Below are positions 44,215-54,837 of a DNA stretch of 64,000 nucleotides, piece after piece. Both the position numbers and the translations under genes were made by a program. Source of the DNA: Spongiactinospora rosea (GTDB taxonomy: Bacteria > Actinomycetota > Actinomycetes > Streptosporangiales > Streptosporangiaceae); contig NZ_QMEY01000004.1 in the NCBI RefSeq assembly GCF_003315795.1, positions 434,001-498,000 of the forward strand, written 5' to 3'. Numbering within the stretch: position 1 is the first letter of the stretch; every line of letters begins with the position of its first letter. The notes beneath the pieces were generated by a model, which saw only the letters and a program-made list of their open reading frames with translations, was not told the DNA's origin and did not search any database.

Positions 44215-45348
44215 ATGACCCAAACCAATGGATCGGCCCCGCTGTCCGGTGTCAGAGTGCTGGAACTGGCGGGCCTCGCGCCCGGGCCCTTCGCCGGGAT
44301 GATGCTGGCCGACCACGGCGCCGAGGTGCTGCGCGTCGACCGGGCCGATGCCGTACGACGGGCGGGCGACCGCCCCCGTCCCGACGTGATGGACCGCGGC
44401 AAGCGGACCATCGGCCTGGACCTGAAGTCTCCCGAAGGGGTCGCCGCCTTCCGCGAACTGGCCCGGCACGCCGACGTCGTCATCGAGGTGTTCCGTCCGG
44501 GCGTGGCCGAACGGCTCGGGATCGGCCCGGACGACCTGCGCGCGGTCAACGAGCGGCTGATCTACGGCCGGATGACCGGCTGGGGCCAGGAGGGCCCGCT
44601 CGCGCCCACCGCGGGGCACGACATCGGCTACGTCGCCGCCTCCGGGGTGCTCTCCCTGCTCGGGCGGGCCGGGGAGCGGCCGACGCCGCCGATCAACCTG
44701 CTCGGCGACTTCGCGGGCGGCGGCCTGATGCTCGCGTACGGCGTGCTGCTCGCGCTGTTCGAGCGGGAGCGCACCGGCCGTGGCAAGGTCATCGACGCGG
44801 CCATGGTGGACGGGGCCGCCCTGCTGGCCGCGATGTTCTTCCACCAGATCCACGCCGGGACGTGGGGGCCGCGCGGCACGAACCTGCTCGACACGGGCGC
44901 GCCGATGTACGACACCTACGAGACGGCCGACGGGCAGTACGTCGCGGTGGGGGCCCTGGAGCCGCGGTTCTGGGACGAGCTGGTGGCCGGGCTGGGCCTG
45001 ACCGGACTCCCCGACCGGGACGACCCGGCGAACTGGCCCGCGCTGCGCGAACGGCTGACCGAGGCGTTCCGGGGAAGGACGCGGGCGGAGTGGGCGGAGG
45101 TCTTCGCGGGCACGGACGCGTGCGTCTTCCCGGTGCTGTCGGTCGCCGAGGCCGCCGAGCACCCGCACAACAGGGCGCGCGGCACGTTCGGCCGGGTCAA
45201 CGGCGTACTCCAGCCCGCCCCCGCCCCCCGCCTGCTGGACGCGCCCCCGGCGGACCTCTCCCCCGCCACCAGGCTCGCCGACCTGGCCTCCTGGGGGTTG
45301 CCCGCCGCCACCGAGGCGGACCTCCGGGAGAAGGGCGTCCTGGCCTGA
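44215..45348 (+). CDS. Alpha-methylacyl-CoA racemase / family III CoA-transferase
   Basis: 377 residues, CaiB/BaiF fold. LELAGLAPGPFAGMMLADHGAEVLRVDR and DRGKRTIGLDLKSPEG are family signatures. GHDIGYVAASG and LLGDFAGGG match the His and Asp active-site regions of alpha-methylacyl-CoA racemase, so racemase is preferred over transferase. It interconverts R- and S-2-methylacyl-CoA, a step in degrading branched or sterol side chains. The ATG follows AAGGAGG. Its presence near P450, acyl-CoA ligase and TmsAB genes suggests branched lipid metabolism. Confidence 0.88.
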   Translation: MTQTNGSAPLSGVRVLELAGLAPGPFAGMMLADHGAEVLRVDRADAVRRAGDRPRPDVMDRGKRTIGLDLKSPEGVAAFRELARHADVVIEVFRPGVAERLGIGPDDLRAVNERLIYGRMTGWGQEGPLAPTAGHDIGYVAASGVLSLLGRAGERPTPPINLLGDFAGGGLMLAYGVLLALFERERTGRGKVIDAAMVDGAALLAAMFFHQIHAGTWGPRGTNLLDTGAPMYDTYETADGQYVAVGALEPRFWDELVAGLGLTGLPDRDDPANWPALRERLTEAFRGRTRAEWAEVFAGTDACVFPVLSVAEAAEHPHNRARGTFGRVNGVLQPAPAPRLLDAPPADLSPATRLADLASWGLPAATEADLREKGVLA

Positions 45349-45359
45349 CATAGCAGACC

Positions 45360-45389
45360 TTGTCAAGGATGTAGTAGGTGTACTACATT
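45360..45389 (+). promoter_or_regulatory. Promoter overlapped by a perfect palindrome
   Basis: A -35-like TTGTCA at 45360-45365 and a -10-like TACATT at 45384-45389 are 18 bp apart. The spacer contains the perfect palindrome ATGTAGTA-GGTG-TACTACAT (45369-45388). It is placed for autorepression by the HTH regulator encoded next. Confidence 0.6.
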
Positions 45390-45426
45390 CCTTAGCATCA
45401 GTGCTGCATCTATGGAGGGCTGCGCG

Positions 45427-45663
45427 GTGTCGCAGGAGAACATCCACAACCGGATCGCGGTGCTGCGGGCCGAGCGCGGCGTCTCCAGGAAGGACCTGGC
45501 GGGCGCGCTCGGGGTGCACTACCAGACCATCGGCTACCTGGAGCGCGGCGAGTACAGCCCCAGCCTGCACCTCGCGCTGCGGATAGCCGAGTTCTTCGAG
45601 GTACCGGTCGAGGTGGCGTTCTCGCTCCGGCCGTTCCCCCGACTGGGTGAGGAAGGGAGATGA
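45427..45663 (+). CDS. XRE/Cro family helix-turn-helix regulator
   Basis: 78 residues. A compact HTH_3 domain: NRIAVLRAERGVSRKDLAGALGVHYQTIGYLERGEYSPSLHLALRIAEFFEVP. The GTG at 45427 follows GGAGGG; an ATG at 45412 is in frame. The stop overlaps the next gene's ATG (ATGA), so the two are coupled. Such HTH plus membrane-protein pairs are common in actinobacteria; the regulator likely binds the palindrome upstream. Confidence 0.88.
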   Translation: MSQENIHNRIAVLRAERGVSRKDLAGALGVHYQTIGYLERGEYSPSLHLALRIAEFFEVPVEVAFSLRPFPRLGEEGR

Positions 45664-46190
45664 CGTTGAGGCTTCAGGAGTGGTGGCGGCACCGTCAGGC
45701 CGAGGCGATGCAGCAGGACGTCGCCCCGGCGTGGTACGCCACCAGAGCGCGCAGGCACGCACTCGTCGGCGCGCACGGCGTCGCGCTCGCCCTGCTGTGG
45801 GCGGCCGCGGTGCTCTGGCTGTTCTCCCTGGAGGGCCACGGCCGGTGGGGCACGATGCTCATCGTGGCCGGGCTGGTGATCGCCGTCCCCACGATCTCCC
45901 TGCTCAACCTGGCCACCCGGGGCACCACCGCGCTGGCCGAGGAGAGCCTGGACGAACGCCAGCTCGCCGACCGGATGCGGGCGATGGCCACGGCCCACCG
46001 CGGCACCATGATCATGCTGGCGCTCGTCGCCGCCGGGGCCCTGGCCACCGGCCTGGCCGCGGGGCACGACCTGTCTCTGCCGGTCACAGGCGTCCTTCAG
46101 CTCACCATCACCATCGGCCTGACGCACATGATGCTGCCGCTGCTGGTGTCGGCGTGGCGGCTGCCCGACCCGCCCGCCGAGGACGCCTGA
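45660..46190 (+). CDS. Four-helix membrane protein, unknown
   Basis: 176 residues with about four membrane helices in two pairs (about 38-57 and 65-82; about 118-135 and 140-160), separated by an acidic/basic stretch ESLDERQLADRMRAMATAH. Translationally coupled to the HTH regulator. The pairing suggests that the membrane protein modulates the regulator or is controlled by it; this is inference. No domain recognised with confidence. Confidence 0.75.
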   Translation: MTLRLQEWWRHRQAEAMQQDVAPAWYATRARRHALVGAHGVALALLWAAAVLWLFSLEGHGRWGTMLIVAGLVIAVPTISLLNLATRGTTALAEESLDERQLADRMRAMATAHRGTMIMLALVAAGALATGLAAGHDLSLPVTGVLQLTITIGLTHMMLPLLVSAWRLPDPPAEDA

Positions 46191-46215
46191 GGCCCCTGAC
46201 CACGAGGGGCCGGCC

Positions 46216-46686
46216 TCACCCCTGCCTGGGCGGCAGGATCGCGATGTAGAGGTCGGCCCCCTCGGGGTGGTGGACCTCCAGATCGGTGGTGAACGCGCGG
46301 GGCGGGGTCGCGCCCGACTCTGTGTGCTTCCACACCCGCTGCCAGCACTCCACCAGCGCCCCCGGCATCTGCCCGCGGGCCTCCAGCTTCAGCGAGGCGG
46401 CCTTGGGCACCCGCACCGCGACCATCCCCTCGGGCAGGGCGGCCGCGCTGCGCACGGCAACTCCGACCACCTGGGTGTAGGGGCCGTTGTGGTCGCTTTG
46501 GTAGTCGGTGAGGACGGCGTACAGATTCTCGTCGACCTTCCCCGGTACATGCGCGAACGCCCCAGGAGCCCCGGCCCGGGCCCATAGGGCGGGAAGCCGC
46601 GCCCGGGTCGGGTCCATCTCGTCGGCATTGGCCGTTCGTACGGCGAAGCCGACGACCAGGACCTCTGGCCGGTCAACGATGTTCAC
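46216..46686 (-). CDS. GyrI-like / effector-binding domain protein
   Basis: 156 residues. A free-standing effector-binding (GyrI-like) domain, with the start VNIVDRPEVLVVGFAVRTA, YAVLTDYQSDHNGPYTQVVGVAV in the middle and YIAILPP at the end. Such proteins bind small molecules or shield DNA gyrase; a specific role cannot be assigned. The GTG at 46686 follows AGGGAGG; the open frame continues to 46734 without a ribosome site. Confidence 0.72.
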   Translation of the reverse strand: MNIVDRPEVLVVGFAVRTANADEMDPTRARLPALWARAGAPGAFAHVPGKVDENLYAVLTDYQSDHNGPYTQVVGVAVRSAAALPEGMVAVRVPKAASLKLEARGQMPGALVECWQRVWKHTESGATPPRAFTTDLEVHHPEGADLYIAILPPRQG

Positions 46687-46775
46687 TGCGCCTCCCTCTA
46701 ACGCCGTGCCATCCACATTGGATCGCGCCGTCAATGTAGCCCCTCCAGGCGCAAATGGATCCTAAGCGGTGATGA

Positions 46776-48296
<1,521 letters not shown>

Positions 48297-48365
48297 GAAT
48301 ATCCGGCGGGTGCGGGGTAGGGCGACCCGGGTGGGCACGTCGGCTTCCTGAAAGGCAGACCTACC

Positions 48366-49076
48366 ATGACCGCACCATCCGTCGGCCGGGACACCGTCGC
48401 CGTCGACCGGAGGCTCCTGGTCAGTTATGAGCACTACACGTCCGCGCAAAGAACCGTGGACGGCCTCTCGGACGCGGGCTTCCCCGTGGAGCACGTGTCC
48501 ATCGTCGGTTCGGACCTGCGGCTGGAGGAGATCGTCACCGGCCGGGTCACCAACGCCAAGGCCGCGCTCGCCGGGGCGGGCAGCGGCGTGCTCTTCGGCG
48601 CGATCGTCGGGCTGTTCCTCGGTCTGTTCACCAGCACGACCGGCTCCTTCATCGCGCTGGTTTTGTGGGCGGCGCTGTGGGGCGCGATCCTGGGGGCGGC
48701 CTTCGGCTTCGTCAACCACGCCTTCCAGCGCGGCAAGCGCGACTTCGCCTCGCGCAACGCGATCGTCGCGGGCCGCTACGACGTGATGGTGGACGCCGCG
48801 CACCTCGAACGCGCCCGCGCCATGATGCCGCCGGCCTCCGTCGGCCACCCCGGTGGGCCGGACCACACCGGCCAGGGCGACACCGTCGCCATGGAGACCC
48901 CGCCCACCGCGGGGACGTTCGGCCCGGCCGGGACCGGCGGCCAGGAGGGCGGCCCGGTGCCTCCGCCGCGCACCGAGGGGCCGCAGAGCGCCGACCGGCC
49001 GCAGTTCCGCCACCCGGACGACGAGGGCACCACGGAGATCGGACAGGAACAGCAGCCGCAGCGGCGTCACTGGTAA
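48366..49076 (+). CDS. General stress protein 17M-like (YflT domain) membrane protein
   Basis: 236 residues. The N-terminal GSP17M-like domain (RRLLVSYEHYTSAQRTVDGLSDAGFPVEHVSIVGSDLR) is followed by a Gly-rich hydrophobic hairpin (about 68-120, with two membrane helices) and a Pro/Gly/Gln-rich tail. The family is stress-induced in actinobacteria and of unknown activity. The ATG follows GAAAGG. Confidence 0.85.
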   Translation: MTAPSVGRDTVAVDRRLLVSYEHYTSAQRTVDGLSDAGFPVEHVSIVGSDLRLEEIVTGRVTNAKAALAGAGSGVLFGAIVGLFLGLFTSTTGSFIALVLWAALWGAILGAAFGFVNHAFQRGKRDFASRNAIVAGRYDVMVDAAHLERARAMMPPASVGHPGGPDHTGQGDTVAMETPPTAGTFGPAGTGGQEGGPVPPPRTEGPQSADRPQFRHPDDEGTTEIGQEQQPQRRHW

Positions 49077-49098
49077 CCGGTAGGGCACCATTGACGGT

Positions 49099-50625
49099 GT
49101 GTTGCTGATCGATGTGGCGCGGGTGTCCGAAGAGGTGAGCCGGACCTCCTCGCGGCTGGGCAAGATCGGCCATCTGGCCGAACTGCTCGGCCGGGTGCGG
49201 AGCGACGAGGCCGAGATCGCCATCGCCTATCTGTACGGCGAGCTGCCACAACGCCAGATCGGCGTGGGCTGGCGCACCCTCCAGGACCTCCCCGCGCCGC
49301 GTCAGGTCGCCACCATGACCCTCACCCGCGTCAACGGCCTGTTCGACGAGATCAAGCGGCAGGGCGGGGCCGGGTCGCAGGCGGCGCGCAAGGCGCTGGT
49401 GGGCGAGCTGTTCGGCGGGCTGACCCAGCAGGAGCAGGCGTTCCTGGTCCGGCTGCTGAGCGGCGAACTGCGTCAGGGCGCGCTGGAGGGCGCCATGATC
49501 GAGGCGGTCGCCAAGGCGTCGGGCGCGCCGTCCGCGGAGGTGCGCAGGGCGCTCACGCTGCGCGGCTGGCTGCCCGCCGTCGGCGCGGCCGCGCTCGCGG
49601 GCGGGGTGGAGGCGCTGCGCGGCTTCCACGTGGAGGTGGGCCGCCCGGTGGCGCCAATGCTGGCGCAGAGCGCGCCCAGCATGGCGGCGGCGCTGGCCAA
49701 GGTGGGCGAGCCCGCGGCGCTGGAATGGAAGATCGACGGCATTCGCGTCCAGGCGCATCGCGCGGGCGAGACCGTGGCGGCGTTCACGCGCACGCTCGAC
49801 GACATCACCGCGCAGGTTCCCGAGCTGGTGGAGGCGGTGCGGGCGCTGCCGTACGACGACCTGATCCTGGACGGCGAGGTGATCGCGCTGCGCCCGGACG
49901 GGCGGCCGGAGCCGTTCCAGGTCACGGCGTCGCGGGTGGCCAGCCGGGTCGACGTGGCCAAGATGCGCGCCAAGACGCCGCTCAGCGTGTTCTTCTTCGA
50001 CGCGCTGCGCGTGGCCGGGCGCGACCTGCTCGACCTCACCGACACCGAACGGCACGACGCGCTGCGCGCCGCCGTACCGGAGAATTTGCTCATCCCGCGT
50101 CTAACGACCGGGGACGTCCCTGAGGCGGAGGCGTTCTTCGCCGAGGTGGTGCGCCGCGGGCACGAGGGCGTGGTCGTCAAGTCGCCGACGACGCCGTACG
50201 CGGCGGGCCGGCGCGGCGCCGGATGGATCAAGGTCAAGCCGCGGCACACGCTCGACCTGGTGGTGCTGGCCGTGGAGTGGGGGCACGGGCGGCGCGAGGG
50301 CAAGCTGTCCAACCTGCACCTCGGCGCGCGCGACCCGGAGAGCGGCGGGTTCGTCATGCTCGGCAAGACCTTCAAGGGGCTGACCGACCAGTTGCTGGCC
50401 TGGCAGACCGAGCGGTTCCTCGCGCTGGCCGACGGGCCCACGGACGGCTGGACGGTGAGGGTCCGGCCCGAGCAGGTCGTCGAGATCGCCTTCGACGCGG
50501 TGCAGACCTCCTCGCGCTACCCGGGCGGGATGGCGCTGCGGTTCGCGCGGGTGCTGCGGTACCGGGAGGACAAGCGGGCGGAGGAGGCCGACACGGTGGA
50601 GACCGTGCGCTCGCTGATGTTCTAG
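49099..50625 (+). CDS. ligB: ATP-dependent DNA ligase (LigB-type)
   Basis: 508 residues. The adenylated lysine is in EWKIDGIR at about residue 211. Nucleotidyltransferase motifs [21 protein letters not shown] and WIKVKP follow in order, then an OB-fold. An N-terminal helical domain ([22 protein letters not shown]) is typical of mycobacterial LigB. It joins nicked DNA with ATP, in repair. It starts at GTG 49099, 22 bp after the stress-protein stop. Confidence 0.92.
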   Translation: MLLIDVARVSEEVSRTSSRLGKIGHLAELLGRVRSDEAEIAIAYLYGELPQRQIGVGWRTLQDLPAPRQVATMTLTRVNGLFDEIKRQGGAGSQAARKALVGELFGGLTQQEQAFLVRLLSGELRQGALEGAMIEAVAKASGAPSAEVRRALTLRGWLPAVGAAALAGGVEALRGFHVEVGRPVAPMLAQSAPSMAAALAKVGEPAALEWKIDGIRVQAHRAGETVAAFTRTLDDITAQVPELVEAVRALPYDDLILDGEVIALRPDGRPEPFQVTASRVASRVDVAKMRAKTPLSVFFFDALRVAGRDLLDLTDTERHDALRAAVPENLLIPRLTTGDVPEAEAFFAEVVRRGHEGVVVKSPTTPYAAGRRGAGWIKVKPRHTLDLVVLAVEWGHGRREGKLSNLHLGARDPESGGFVMLGKTFKGLTDQLLAWQTERFLALADGPTDGWTVRVRPEQVVEIAFDAVQTSSRYPGGMALRFARVLRYREDKRAEEADTVETVRSLMF

Positions 50626-50640
50626 CCGCCCCTGGCGGAT

Positions 50641-51246
50641 TTACTTGACCAGGCGCAGGGACAACGGGTAGCGGAACCGGCCGTCGCCGAGCGCCGAGAC
50701 CCCGCCCATGATGCCCGCCACCAGTCCGCCGATCCACAGCAGCGGCACCAGGACCAGGCCGACGACGGTGATGGACAGCAGGATGGTCGCGCCCAGCAGC
50801 GTGATGTGGAAGTTCAGCGCCTCGACGGCCTGCGCGCGGACATAGGGCGAGGTGCGGCCCATGGCCAGCAGCATGATCAGCGGGCCGATCACGGACAGGC
50901 CGATGAGCGGCAGGAAGTGCGCCGCGGCGGCGGCCGGGCGGTCATCCGAGGTGCGCGGGTACGGCGGCACGGGGTGGGGATGCCGCGGCGGGTAGGGCAT
51001 CGGCGGCGGGGGCGGCGGCGCGCCGTACAGGTCGCTCATGACGCCCATGAGGTCGGCGTGGACCTGGGCGTTCATCGCGCGGTCCACCCGCTCGTCGAAC
51101 TCCTGCTTGTCCAGCCTGCCCTCGGTGTAGGCGGCCTTGACGTGCTCCACCACCTGCTCGCGGTCCTGGTTGCTCACCCGCAGATGCGCTTGCTGCGGCG
51201 GCGGACCCTGCCAGTAGGGCGCGGAGGGTGGTGTTCGCGGTGCCAT
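50641..51246 (-). CDS. DUF1707 and DUF4870 membrane protein
   Basis: 201 residues. The DUF1707 segment at about 22-75 reads LRVSNQDREQVVEHVKAAYTEGRLDKQEFDERVDRA. A Pro-rich linker (PPPPPPMPYPPRHPHP) leads to a DUF4870-like unit with about three membrane helices (HFLPLIGLSVIGPLIMLLAM, AVEALNFHITLLGATILLS, VGLVLVPLLWIGGLVAGI). The function of both domains is unknown. It converges on ligB. Confidence 0.9.
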   Translation of the reverse strand: MAPRTPPSAPYWQGPPPQQAHLRVSNQDREQVVEHVKAAYTEGRLDKQEFDERVDRAMNAQVHADLMGVMSDLYGAPPPPPPMPYPPRHPHPVPPYPRTSDDRPAAAAAHFLPLIGLSVIGPLIMLLAMGRTSPYVRAQAVEALNFHITLLGATILLSITVVGLVLVPLLWIGGLVAGIMGGVSALGDGRFRYPLSLRLVK

Positions 51247-51712
51247 GATCGCAATGCCCTTCTCTCAACGGTGCCGCCTTGTCCGGTACCTCCATCTTGC
51301 GTCACCACATGTCCGGACACATCAGTGGGAACCCCGAGCGATCCCCGACTCTGGGGGCGCCGGGCTAGGGGGCGGGGGAGCATGGGCGCGATTTCGGCGG
51401 GGTGATCGGGCGGTCACGCGATGTCGCCGGGGCGGATTCGTTAATTGCACGAATCCACTCGGCATGCATATCCGCATCCCCTCGGGCGGGCGTCTATCAA
51501 GGCGTATTCGATGTCCTGAACTCCTACAGCGGGGCCCCCGCCCCGCGGTGACCACCGGTTGACCTTGGGCTCGGCGGTAACGCCATGGGCAAAGATTTCC
51601 CGGTAAGCGAGGGTGCCGAATTATCCGCCTGAAGCAAGTACACGGGGCCGGAGAAATCCCCTAAGATTCCCGAGACTCAGCGGGAACGCGTCCGGAGAGG
51701 TATACAGGGAAC
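51247..51712. other. Intergenic region with palindrome, long 5' leader possible
   Basis: 466 bp without a gene. It contains a perfect 8-bp inverted repeat, GGATTCGT (51434-51441) and ACGAATCC (51449-51456), and a G/C-rich block near 51530-51545. The last 130 bases before 51713 could be a structured 5' leader; I could not match them to a known riboswitch. Confidence 0.5.
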
Positions 51713-52051
51713 ATGAGATGGCGGGACCGATACGGGCTGCGCAAGCGCCGCGGTCAACGGCTGGCCAAGTTCGACCGGGAGGCTACGGATGCCGACATCG
51801 AAGCGTTGATCGAATTCGCCAAGAGCAGGCGTGGCGTCGAGTTCTACGTCGAGCCTGAGACGTTCGCGACCGACACCACCGCGGTCGCCGTCGCCGACGA
51901 CGGTGAGTGGACCCGGCGACGGGTGGGCTCCCCCGCCGTCATCCACAAGGTGGCGCGCAACCTGGCCCTGCCGGTCTACGACGTCCAGCTCACCGGCTAC
52001 CCACCGCGCATGCGCGCCTACAACGAGCGCCGCAAGCAGGCCGAGGGCTGA
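51713..52051 (+). CDS. Conserved actinobacterial hypothetical protein
   Basis: 112 residues, basic N-terminus (MRWRDRYGLRKRRGQRLAKFD), an acidic helix (DADIEALIEFAKSRRGVEFYVEPETF) and a C-terminal VYDVQLTGYPPRMRAYNERRKQ. The pattern resembles a small actinobacterial protein often annotated only as hypothetical. Soluble, no signal. The ATG follows AGAGG and AGGGA. A terminator follows. Confidence 0.75.
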   Translation: MRWRDRYGLRKRRGQRLAKFDREATDADIEALIEFAKSRRGVEFYVEPETFATDTTAVAVADDGEWTRRRVGSPAVIHKVARNLALPVYDVQLTGYPPRMRAYNERRKQAEG

Positions 52052-52065
52052 CCCTCCTGCGCCAC

Positions 52066-52090
52066 CCCGGCCACGATGGCCGTGGCCGGG
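52066..52090 (+). terminator. Rho-independent terminator
   Basis: A 10-bp stem, CCCGGCCACG and CGTGGCCGGG, with loop ATGGC, followed by CTTGAAGATCTTTT. It lies 15 bp after the preceding stop. Confidence 0.75.
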
Positions 52091-52234
52091 CTTGAAGATC
52101 TTTTCCCGGTCACGCCACCGCTTTATATGAACCGCTTTCGTATTAACAGGCCGCCGGTGGCCGGGCGGCCGGGTTTTCCACAGTTGGGGGCTTGGCGAAA
52201 ATGAGCGGCCGCTCGGGGCGGCAGGCTTTTCCGC

Positions 52235-53434
52235 ATGGCAACCACCCCGCCCCGAATGCTGCTCTCCAGCCCCGTGGACGTGCTCGCCGCCGTCCCCTAC
52301 CTGATCGGTTTCCACCCGGCCGACAGCCTCGTCGTGCTGGGCCTCACCGGTTCCCGGCCGCACAGTGAGGCCCGGCTGACCCTCCGCTGGGACCTCCCCC
52401 TCGCGTCCGACGCGCTCGACCGGTTCGTCCCCATCCTGTTCAAGGAGGACATCACTCACGTCATCGTGCTCGGCTACGGCGCGGGGCCGCTCGTCACCCC
52501 CGCCGTCGATCAGGTCCGCTCCCTCGCCCAGGGCTCGGACATCGCGGTGGCCGAGGCGCTACGCGCCGACGGCGGGCGCTACTGGTCCTATACCTGCGCG
52601 GCCACCACCTGCTGCCCACCGGAGGGCACCCCCTACGACGTGGCCAGCAGCCAGGTCCCCGCCCTGGCCACCCTGCACGGGATGGTCGCCCTCCCCGACC
52701 GCGCGGCGCTGGAAGGCTCGCTGGAGCCGGCCGAGGGAGCGGCGCGCGAGGGCATGCGCGAGGCGACCAAGAGCGCGATCGACGACATGATCGGCAGGTT
52801 CCGCACCTGCCGCGACGCCGACGCGTTCGCCCGTGACCTGGTCGCCGAGGGCATCGCCAGGGTCCACACCGCCGTCGAGACCTACACGGCCGGCGGGCGG
52901 CTCGACGATGCCGGCGCGGCCAGGCTCGGCATGGTGCTGAGCATCGTGAGAGTCCGTGACGAGGCGTGGACCTCCATGGCCGCCGACGGCCTGCGGGCGC
53001 ATCTGGCGCTCTGGCACGATCTCGTCCGCCGGGTCGAGCCACGGTTCCTGCCGCCCGTGGCATCACTGCTGGGCATGGCCGCCTGGCACCACGGCGACTG
53101 CGCGCTCGCCGACATGGCCCTCAGCCGCGCCCTGGCGGCCGATCCCGGCTATTCGATGGCCGTGCTGCTCACCCACGCGCTGAGCCACATGCTGCCGCCC
53201 GACCGGCTCAGCGAGCGGATGCCCCGCCCCGCCGATCTCGACCAGGCCATGGGGCCGCCGCACATGTCCTGGCTCCTTCCCCTGCTCGACCTGATCGACG
53301 TTCAGGCGGGCGACTACGCGGCCGAACTGGCGTTCACGACCGCCCCGGAAGAGGCGGCGGCGTCCTCGGATCGCGATCCCCCTGACGCCGCGGCAGTGCC
53401 GTCGCCGCCGGACCGAGATGGAGCCGCACCATGA
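52235..53434 (+). CDS. DUF4192 domain protein
   Basis: 399 residues. The start, LLSSPVDVLAAVPYLIGFHPADSLVVLGL, is the DUF4192 signature of actinobacteria. Later parts include YTCAATTCCPPEGTPYD and LLGMAAWHHGDCALADMALSRALAADPGYSMA, typical for the family. Function unknown; no membrane segments. Its last 101 bases overlap the convergent EI24 gene. Confidence 0.92.
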   Translation: MATTPPRMLLSSPVDVLAAVPYLIGFHPADSLVVLGLTGSRPHSEARLTLRWDLPLASDALDRFVPILFKEDITHVIVLGYGAGPLVTPAVDQVRSLAQGSDIAVAEALRADGGRYWSYTCAATTCCPPEGTPYDVASSQVPALATLHGMVALPDRAALEGSLEPAEGAAREGMREATKSAIDDMIGRFRTCRDADAFARDLVAEGIARVHTAVETYTAGGRLDDAGAARLGMVLSIVRVRDEAWTSMAADGLRAHLALWHDLVRRVEPRFLPPVASLLGMAAWHHGDCALADMALSRALAADPGYSMAVLLTHALSHMLPPDRLSERMPRPADLDQAMGPPHMSWLLPLLDLIDVQAGDYAAELAFTTAPEEAAASSDRDPPDAAAVPSPPDRDGAAP

Positions 53435-54152
53435 TCGCCGCGCCCGCCACCGCGACCGGCATCGCCACCACCGCCCCGACCGGGATGAGGAAGATGAGGA
53501 ACACGACGACCCCGAAGCCCAGCGCCGCCGCCTTGTTCGCACGCAGCACGCCGAAGCGCTCCTTACGCCGCATGCCCCGCCGCTCCATGGCGAGCGTGGT
53601 CAGTTCCACCGTCAAAAAGAACCCCGAGACCGCCGCCCCGAGCACCGGCACCACCGTCTGCCCGATCACCGGCACGAACCCGAGCGCGAACAACGGCACC
53701 GTGAACAGCAACGCGAACCAAAGAGTGATCAGGCTGTCCCGGATCGATCGGGGGATCGCCCGCCACCACGGCACGTCGTTGCCCTCCGGCACCTCCCCGT
53801 AGGACTCCTCGACCTTCTCCGACAGCTTCTCGTAGAACGGCTCACCGATGATCAGCGTCAGCGCGGTGAAGGTCAGCACGGCGATGGCCAGCCCCATCCC
53901 GAAGATCACGATCCCCAGGAGGAAACGCATGGTGTCACGCAGCCCCGGGTTCCACCCATCCGCGAACGGCGTGGCGAAGTCCGCCAGGTCCCCCGCTCGT
54001 CCCCCCAGAAAGGTCAGCGCCACCGCGTAGATGACCAGCGTGACCAACGCGGGCAACAGCCCGAACAGCCACCACCGCGGGTGCCGAGCGCACCACCGCA
54101 TGCCCTCAAAGAAAAACCCAATGCCACCGAAGAACGCCCGCAATACACCCAT
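53334..54152 (-). CDS. EI24 / CysZ-like membrane protein
   Basis: 272 residues. EI24 domain: RAFFGGIGFFFEGMRWCARHPRWWLFGLLPALVTLVIYAVAL, then TFTALTLIIGEPFYEKLSEKVE and ISRALWFALLF-like hydrophobic blocks, about four to five membrane helices. CysZ of this family imports sulfate; actinobacterial members are not well assigned. The ATG at 54152 is chosen by homology. The frame extends far upstream through repeats that are not protein-like. No cysteine genes lie nearby. Confidence 0.88.
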   Translation of the reverse strand: MGVLRAFFGGIGFFFEGMRWCARHPRWWLFGLLPALVTLVIYAVALTFLGGRAGDLADFATPFADGWNPGLRDTMRFLLGIVIFGMGLAIAVLTFTALTLIIGEPFYEKLSEKVEESYGEVPEGNDVPWWRAIPRSIRDSLITLWFALLFTVPLFALGFVPVIGQTVVPVLGAAVSGFFLTVELTTLAMERRGMRRKERFGVLRANKAAALGFGVVVFLIFLIPVGAVVAMPVAVAGAAIMVRLHLGPAATALPRRQGDRDPRTPPPLPGRS

Positions 54153-54300
54153 GCCCGGCAGGCTAACGCCTCCCACCCACCCCCACTCCCCCTCCGGCCC
54201 AACCCCACAACACCAAGCCCACGCTCCCCCACCGAACCCCCGAACCCAACGCCCGGCCAGGCACGGCGACGAGGGCCCCCAAGAGCGCTGGAGCAACAGT

Positions 54301-54630
54301 GGATCTCTCCAACGAAGCCGAGAGCGCATACCGAGACCTACGCAAAGACGACGCCACCCCAGGACCCAGACAACACCAGACCTCGCGAAGCGAAGCCGTG
54401 GTGCGTACCGCGACCTGTGGCAATAGAGATGCCACTCACCACGGTCCCCACCAAAACCAGACACACCCCTAATGTCATGGCAACAGCAGATCCTGCAGAA
54501 CGGAACTGAAAGGCGCACGCCGCAACCTAGCGGAAGGATTCCAACCCCCACCAAAGCCGGACACACTCCAGTGCCCAGACACCAGCAGATCCTGCAGAAC
54601 GGAGCTGAAGGGTGCATGCTGCGACCTACC
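54301..54630. repeat. Degenerate tandem repeats, about 80-110 bp units
   Basis: Four related copies of a 42-bp core start near 54302, 54379, 54488 and 54587. The last two share AGATCCTGCAGAACGGA, then GCGCACGC or GTGCATGC, then ACCTA. Spacers include CCCCACCAAAGCCGGACACA-type segments. The array lies in the gene-free stretch between EI24 and Maf (54153-54837), where I see no gene. Confidence 0.7.
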
Positions 54631-54837
54631 GACGGGAGGGTTTCGCCGCACTGAAGGGGGACACATCCCGACGCCCCGGACACGGTGGGTCGCGCAAGAC
54701 GAAACCCACCATGAGCATCACAACCTACCTGTACGTGATCTCACCCGCCGCCGACGCCCGGCGATGGCCGTTCACTCGCCCACCAGTGCCGACCGTACCC
54801 GGCCGGAGAGGGCGGTACGGCACCGGGACGAGACAGG

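Noticed and set aside
53334..54683. EI24 protein with a 177-residue N-terminal extension
   Set aside because: The extension runs through degenerate DNA repeats, lacks a ribosome site, and gives Cys/Trp/Arg-rich sequence unlike the family.
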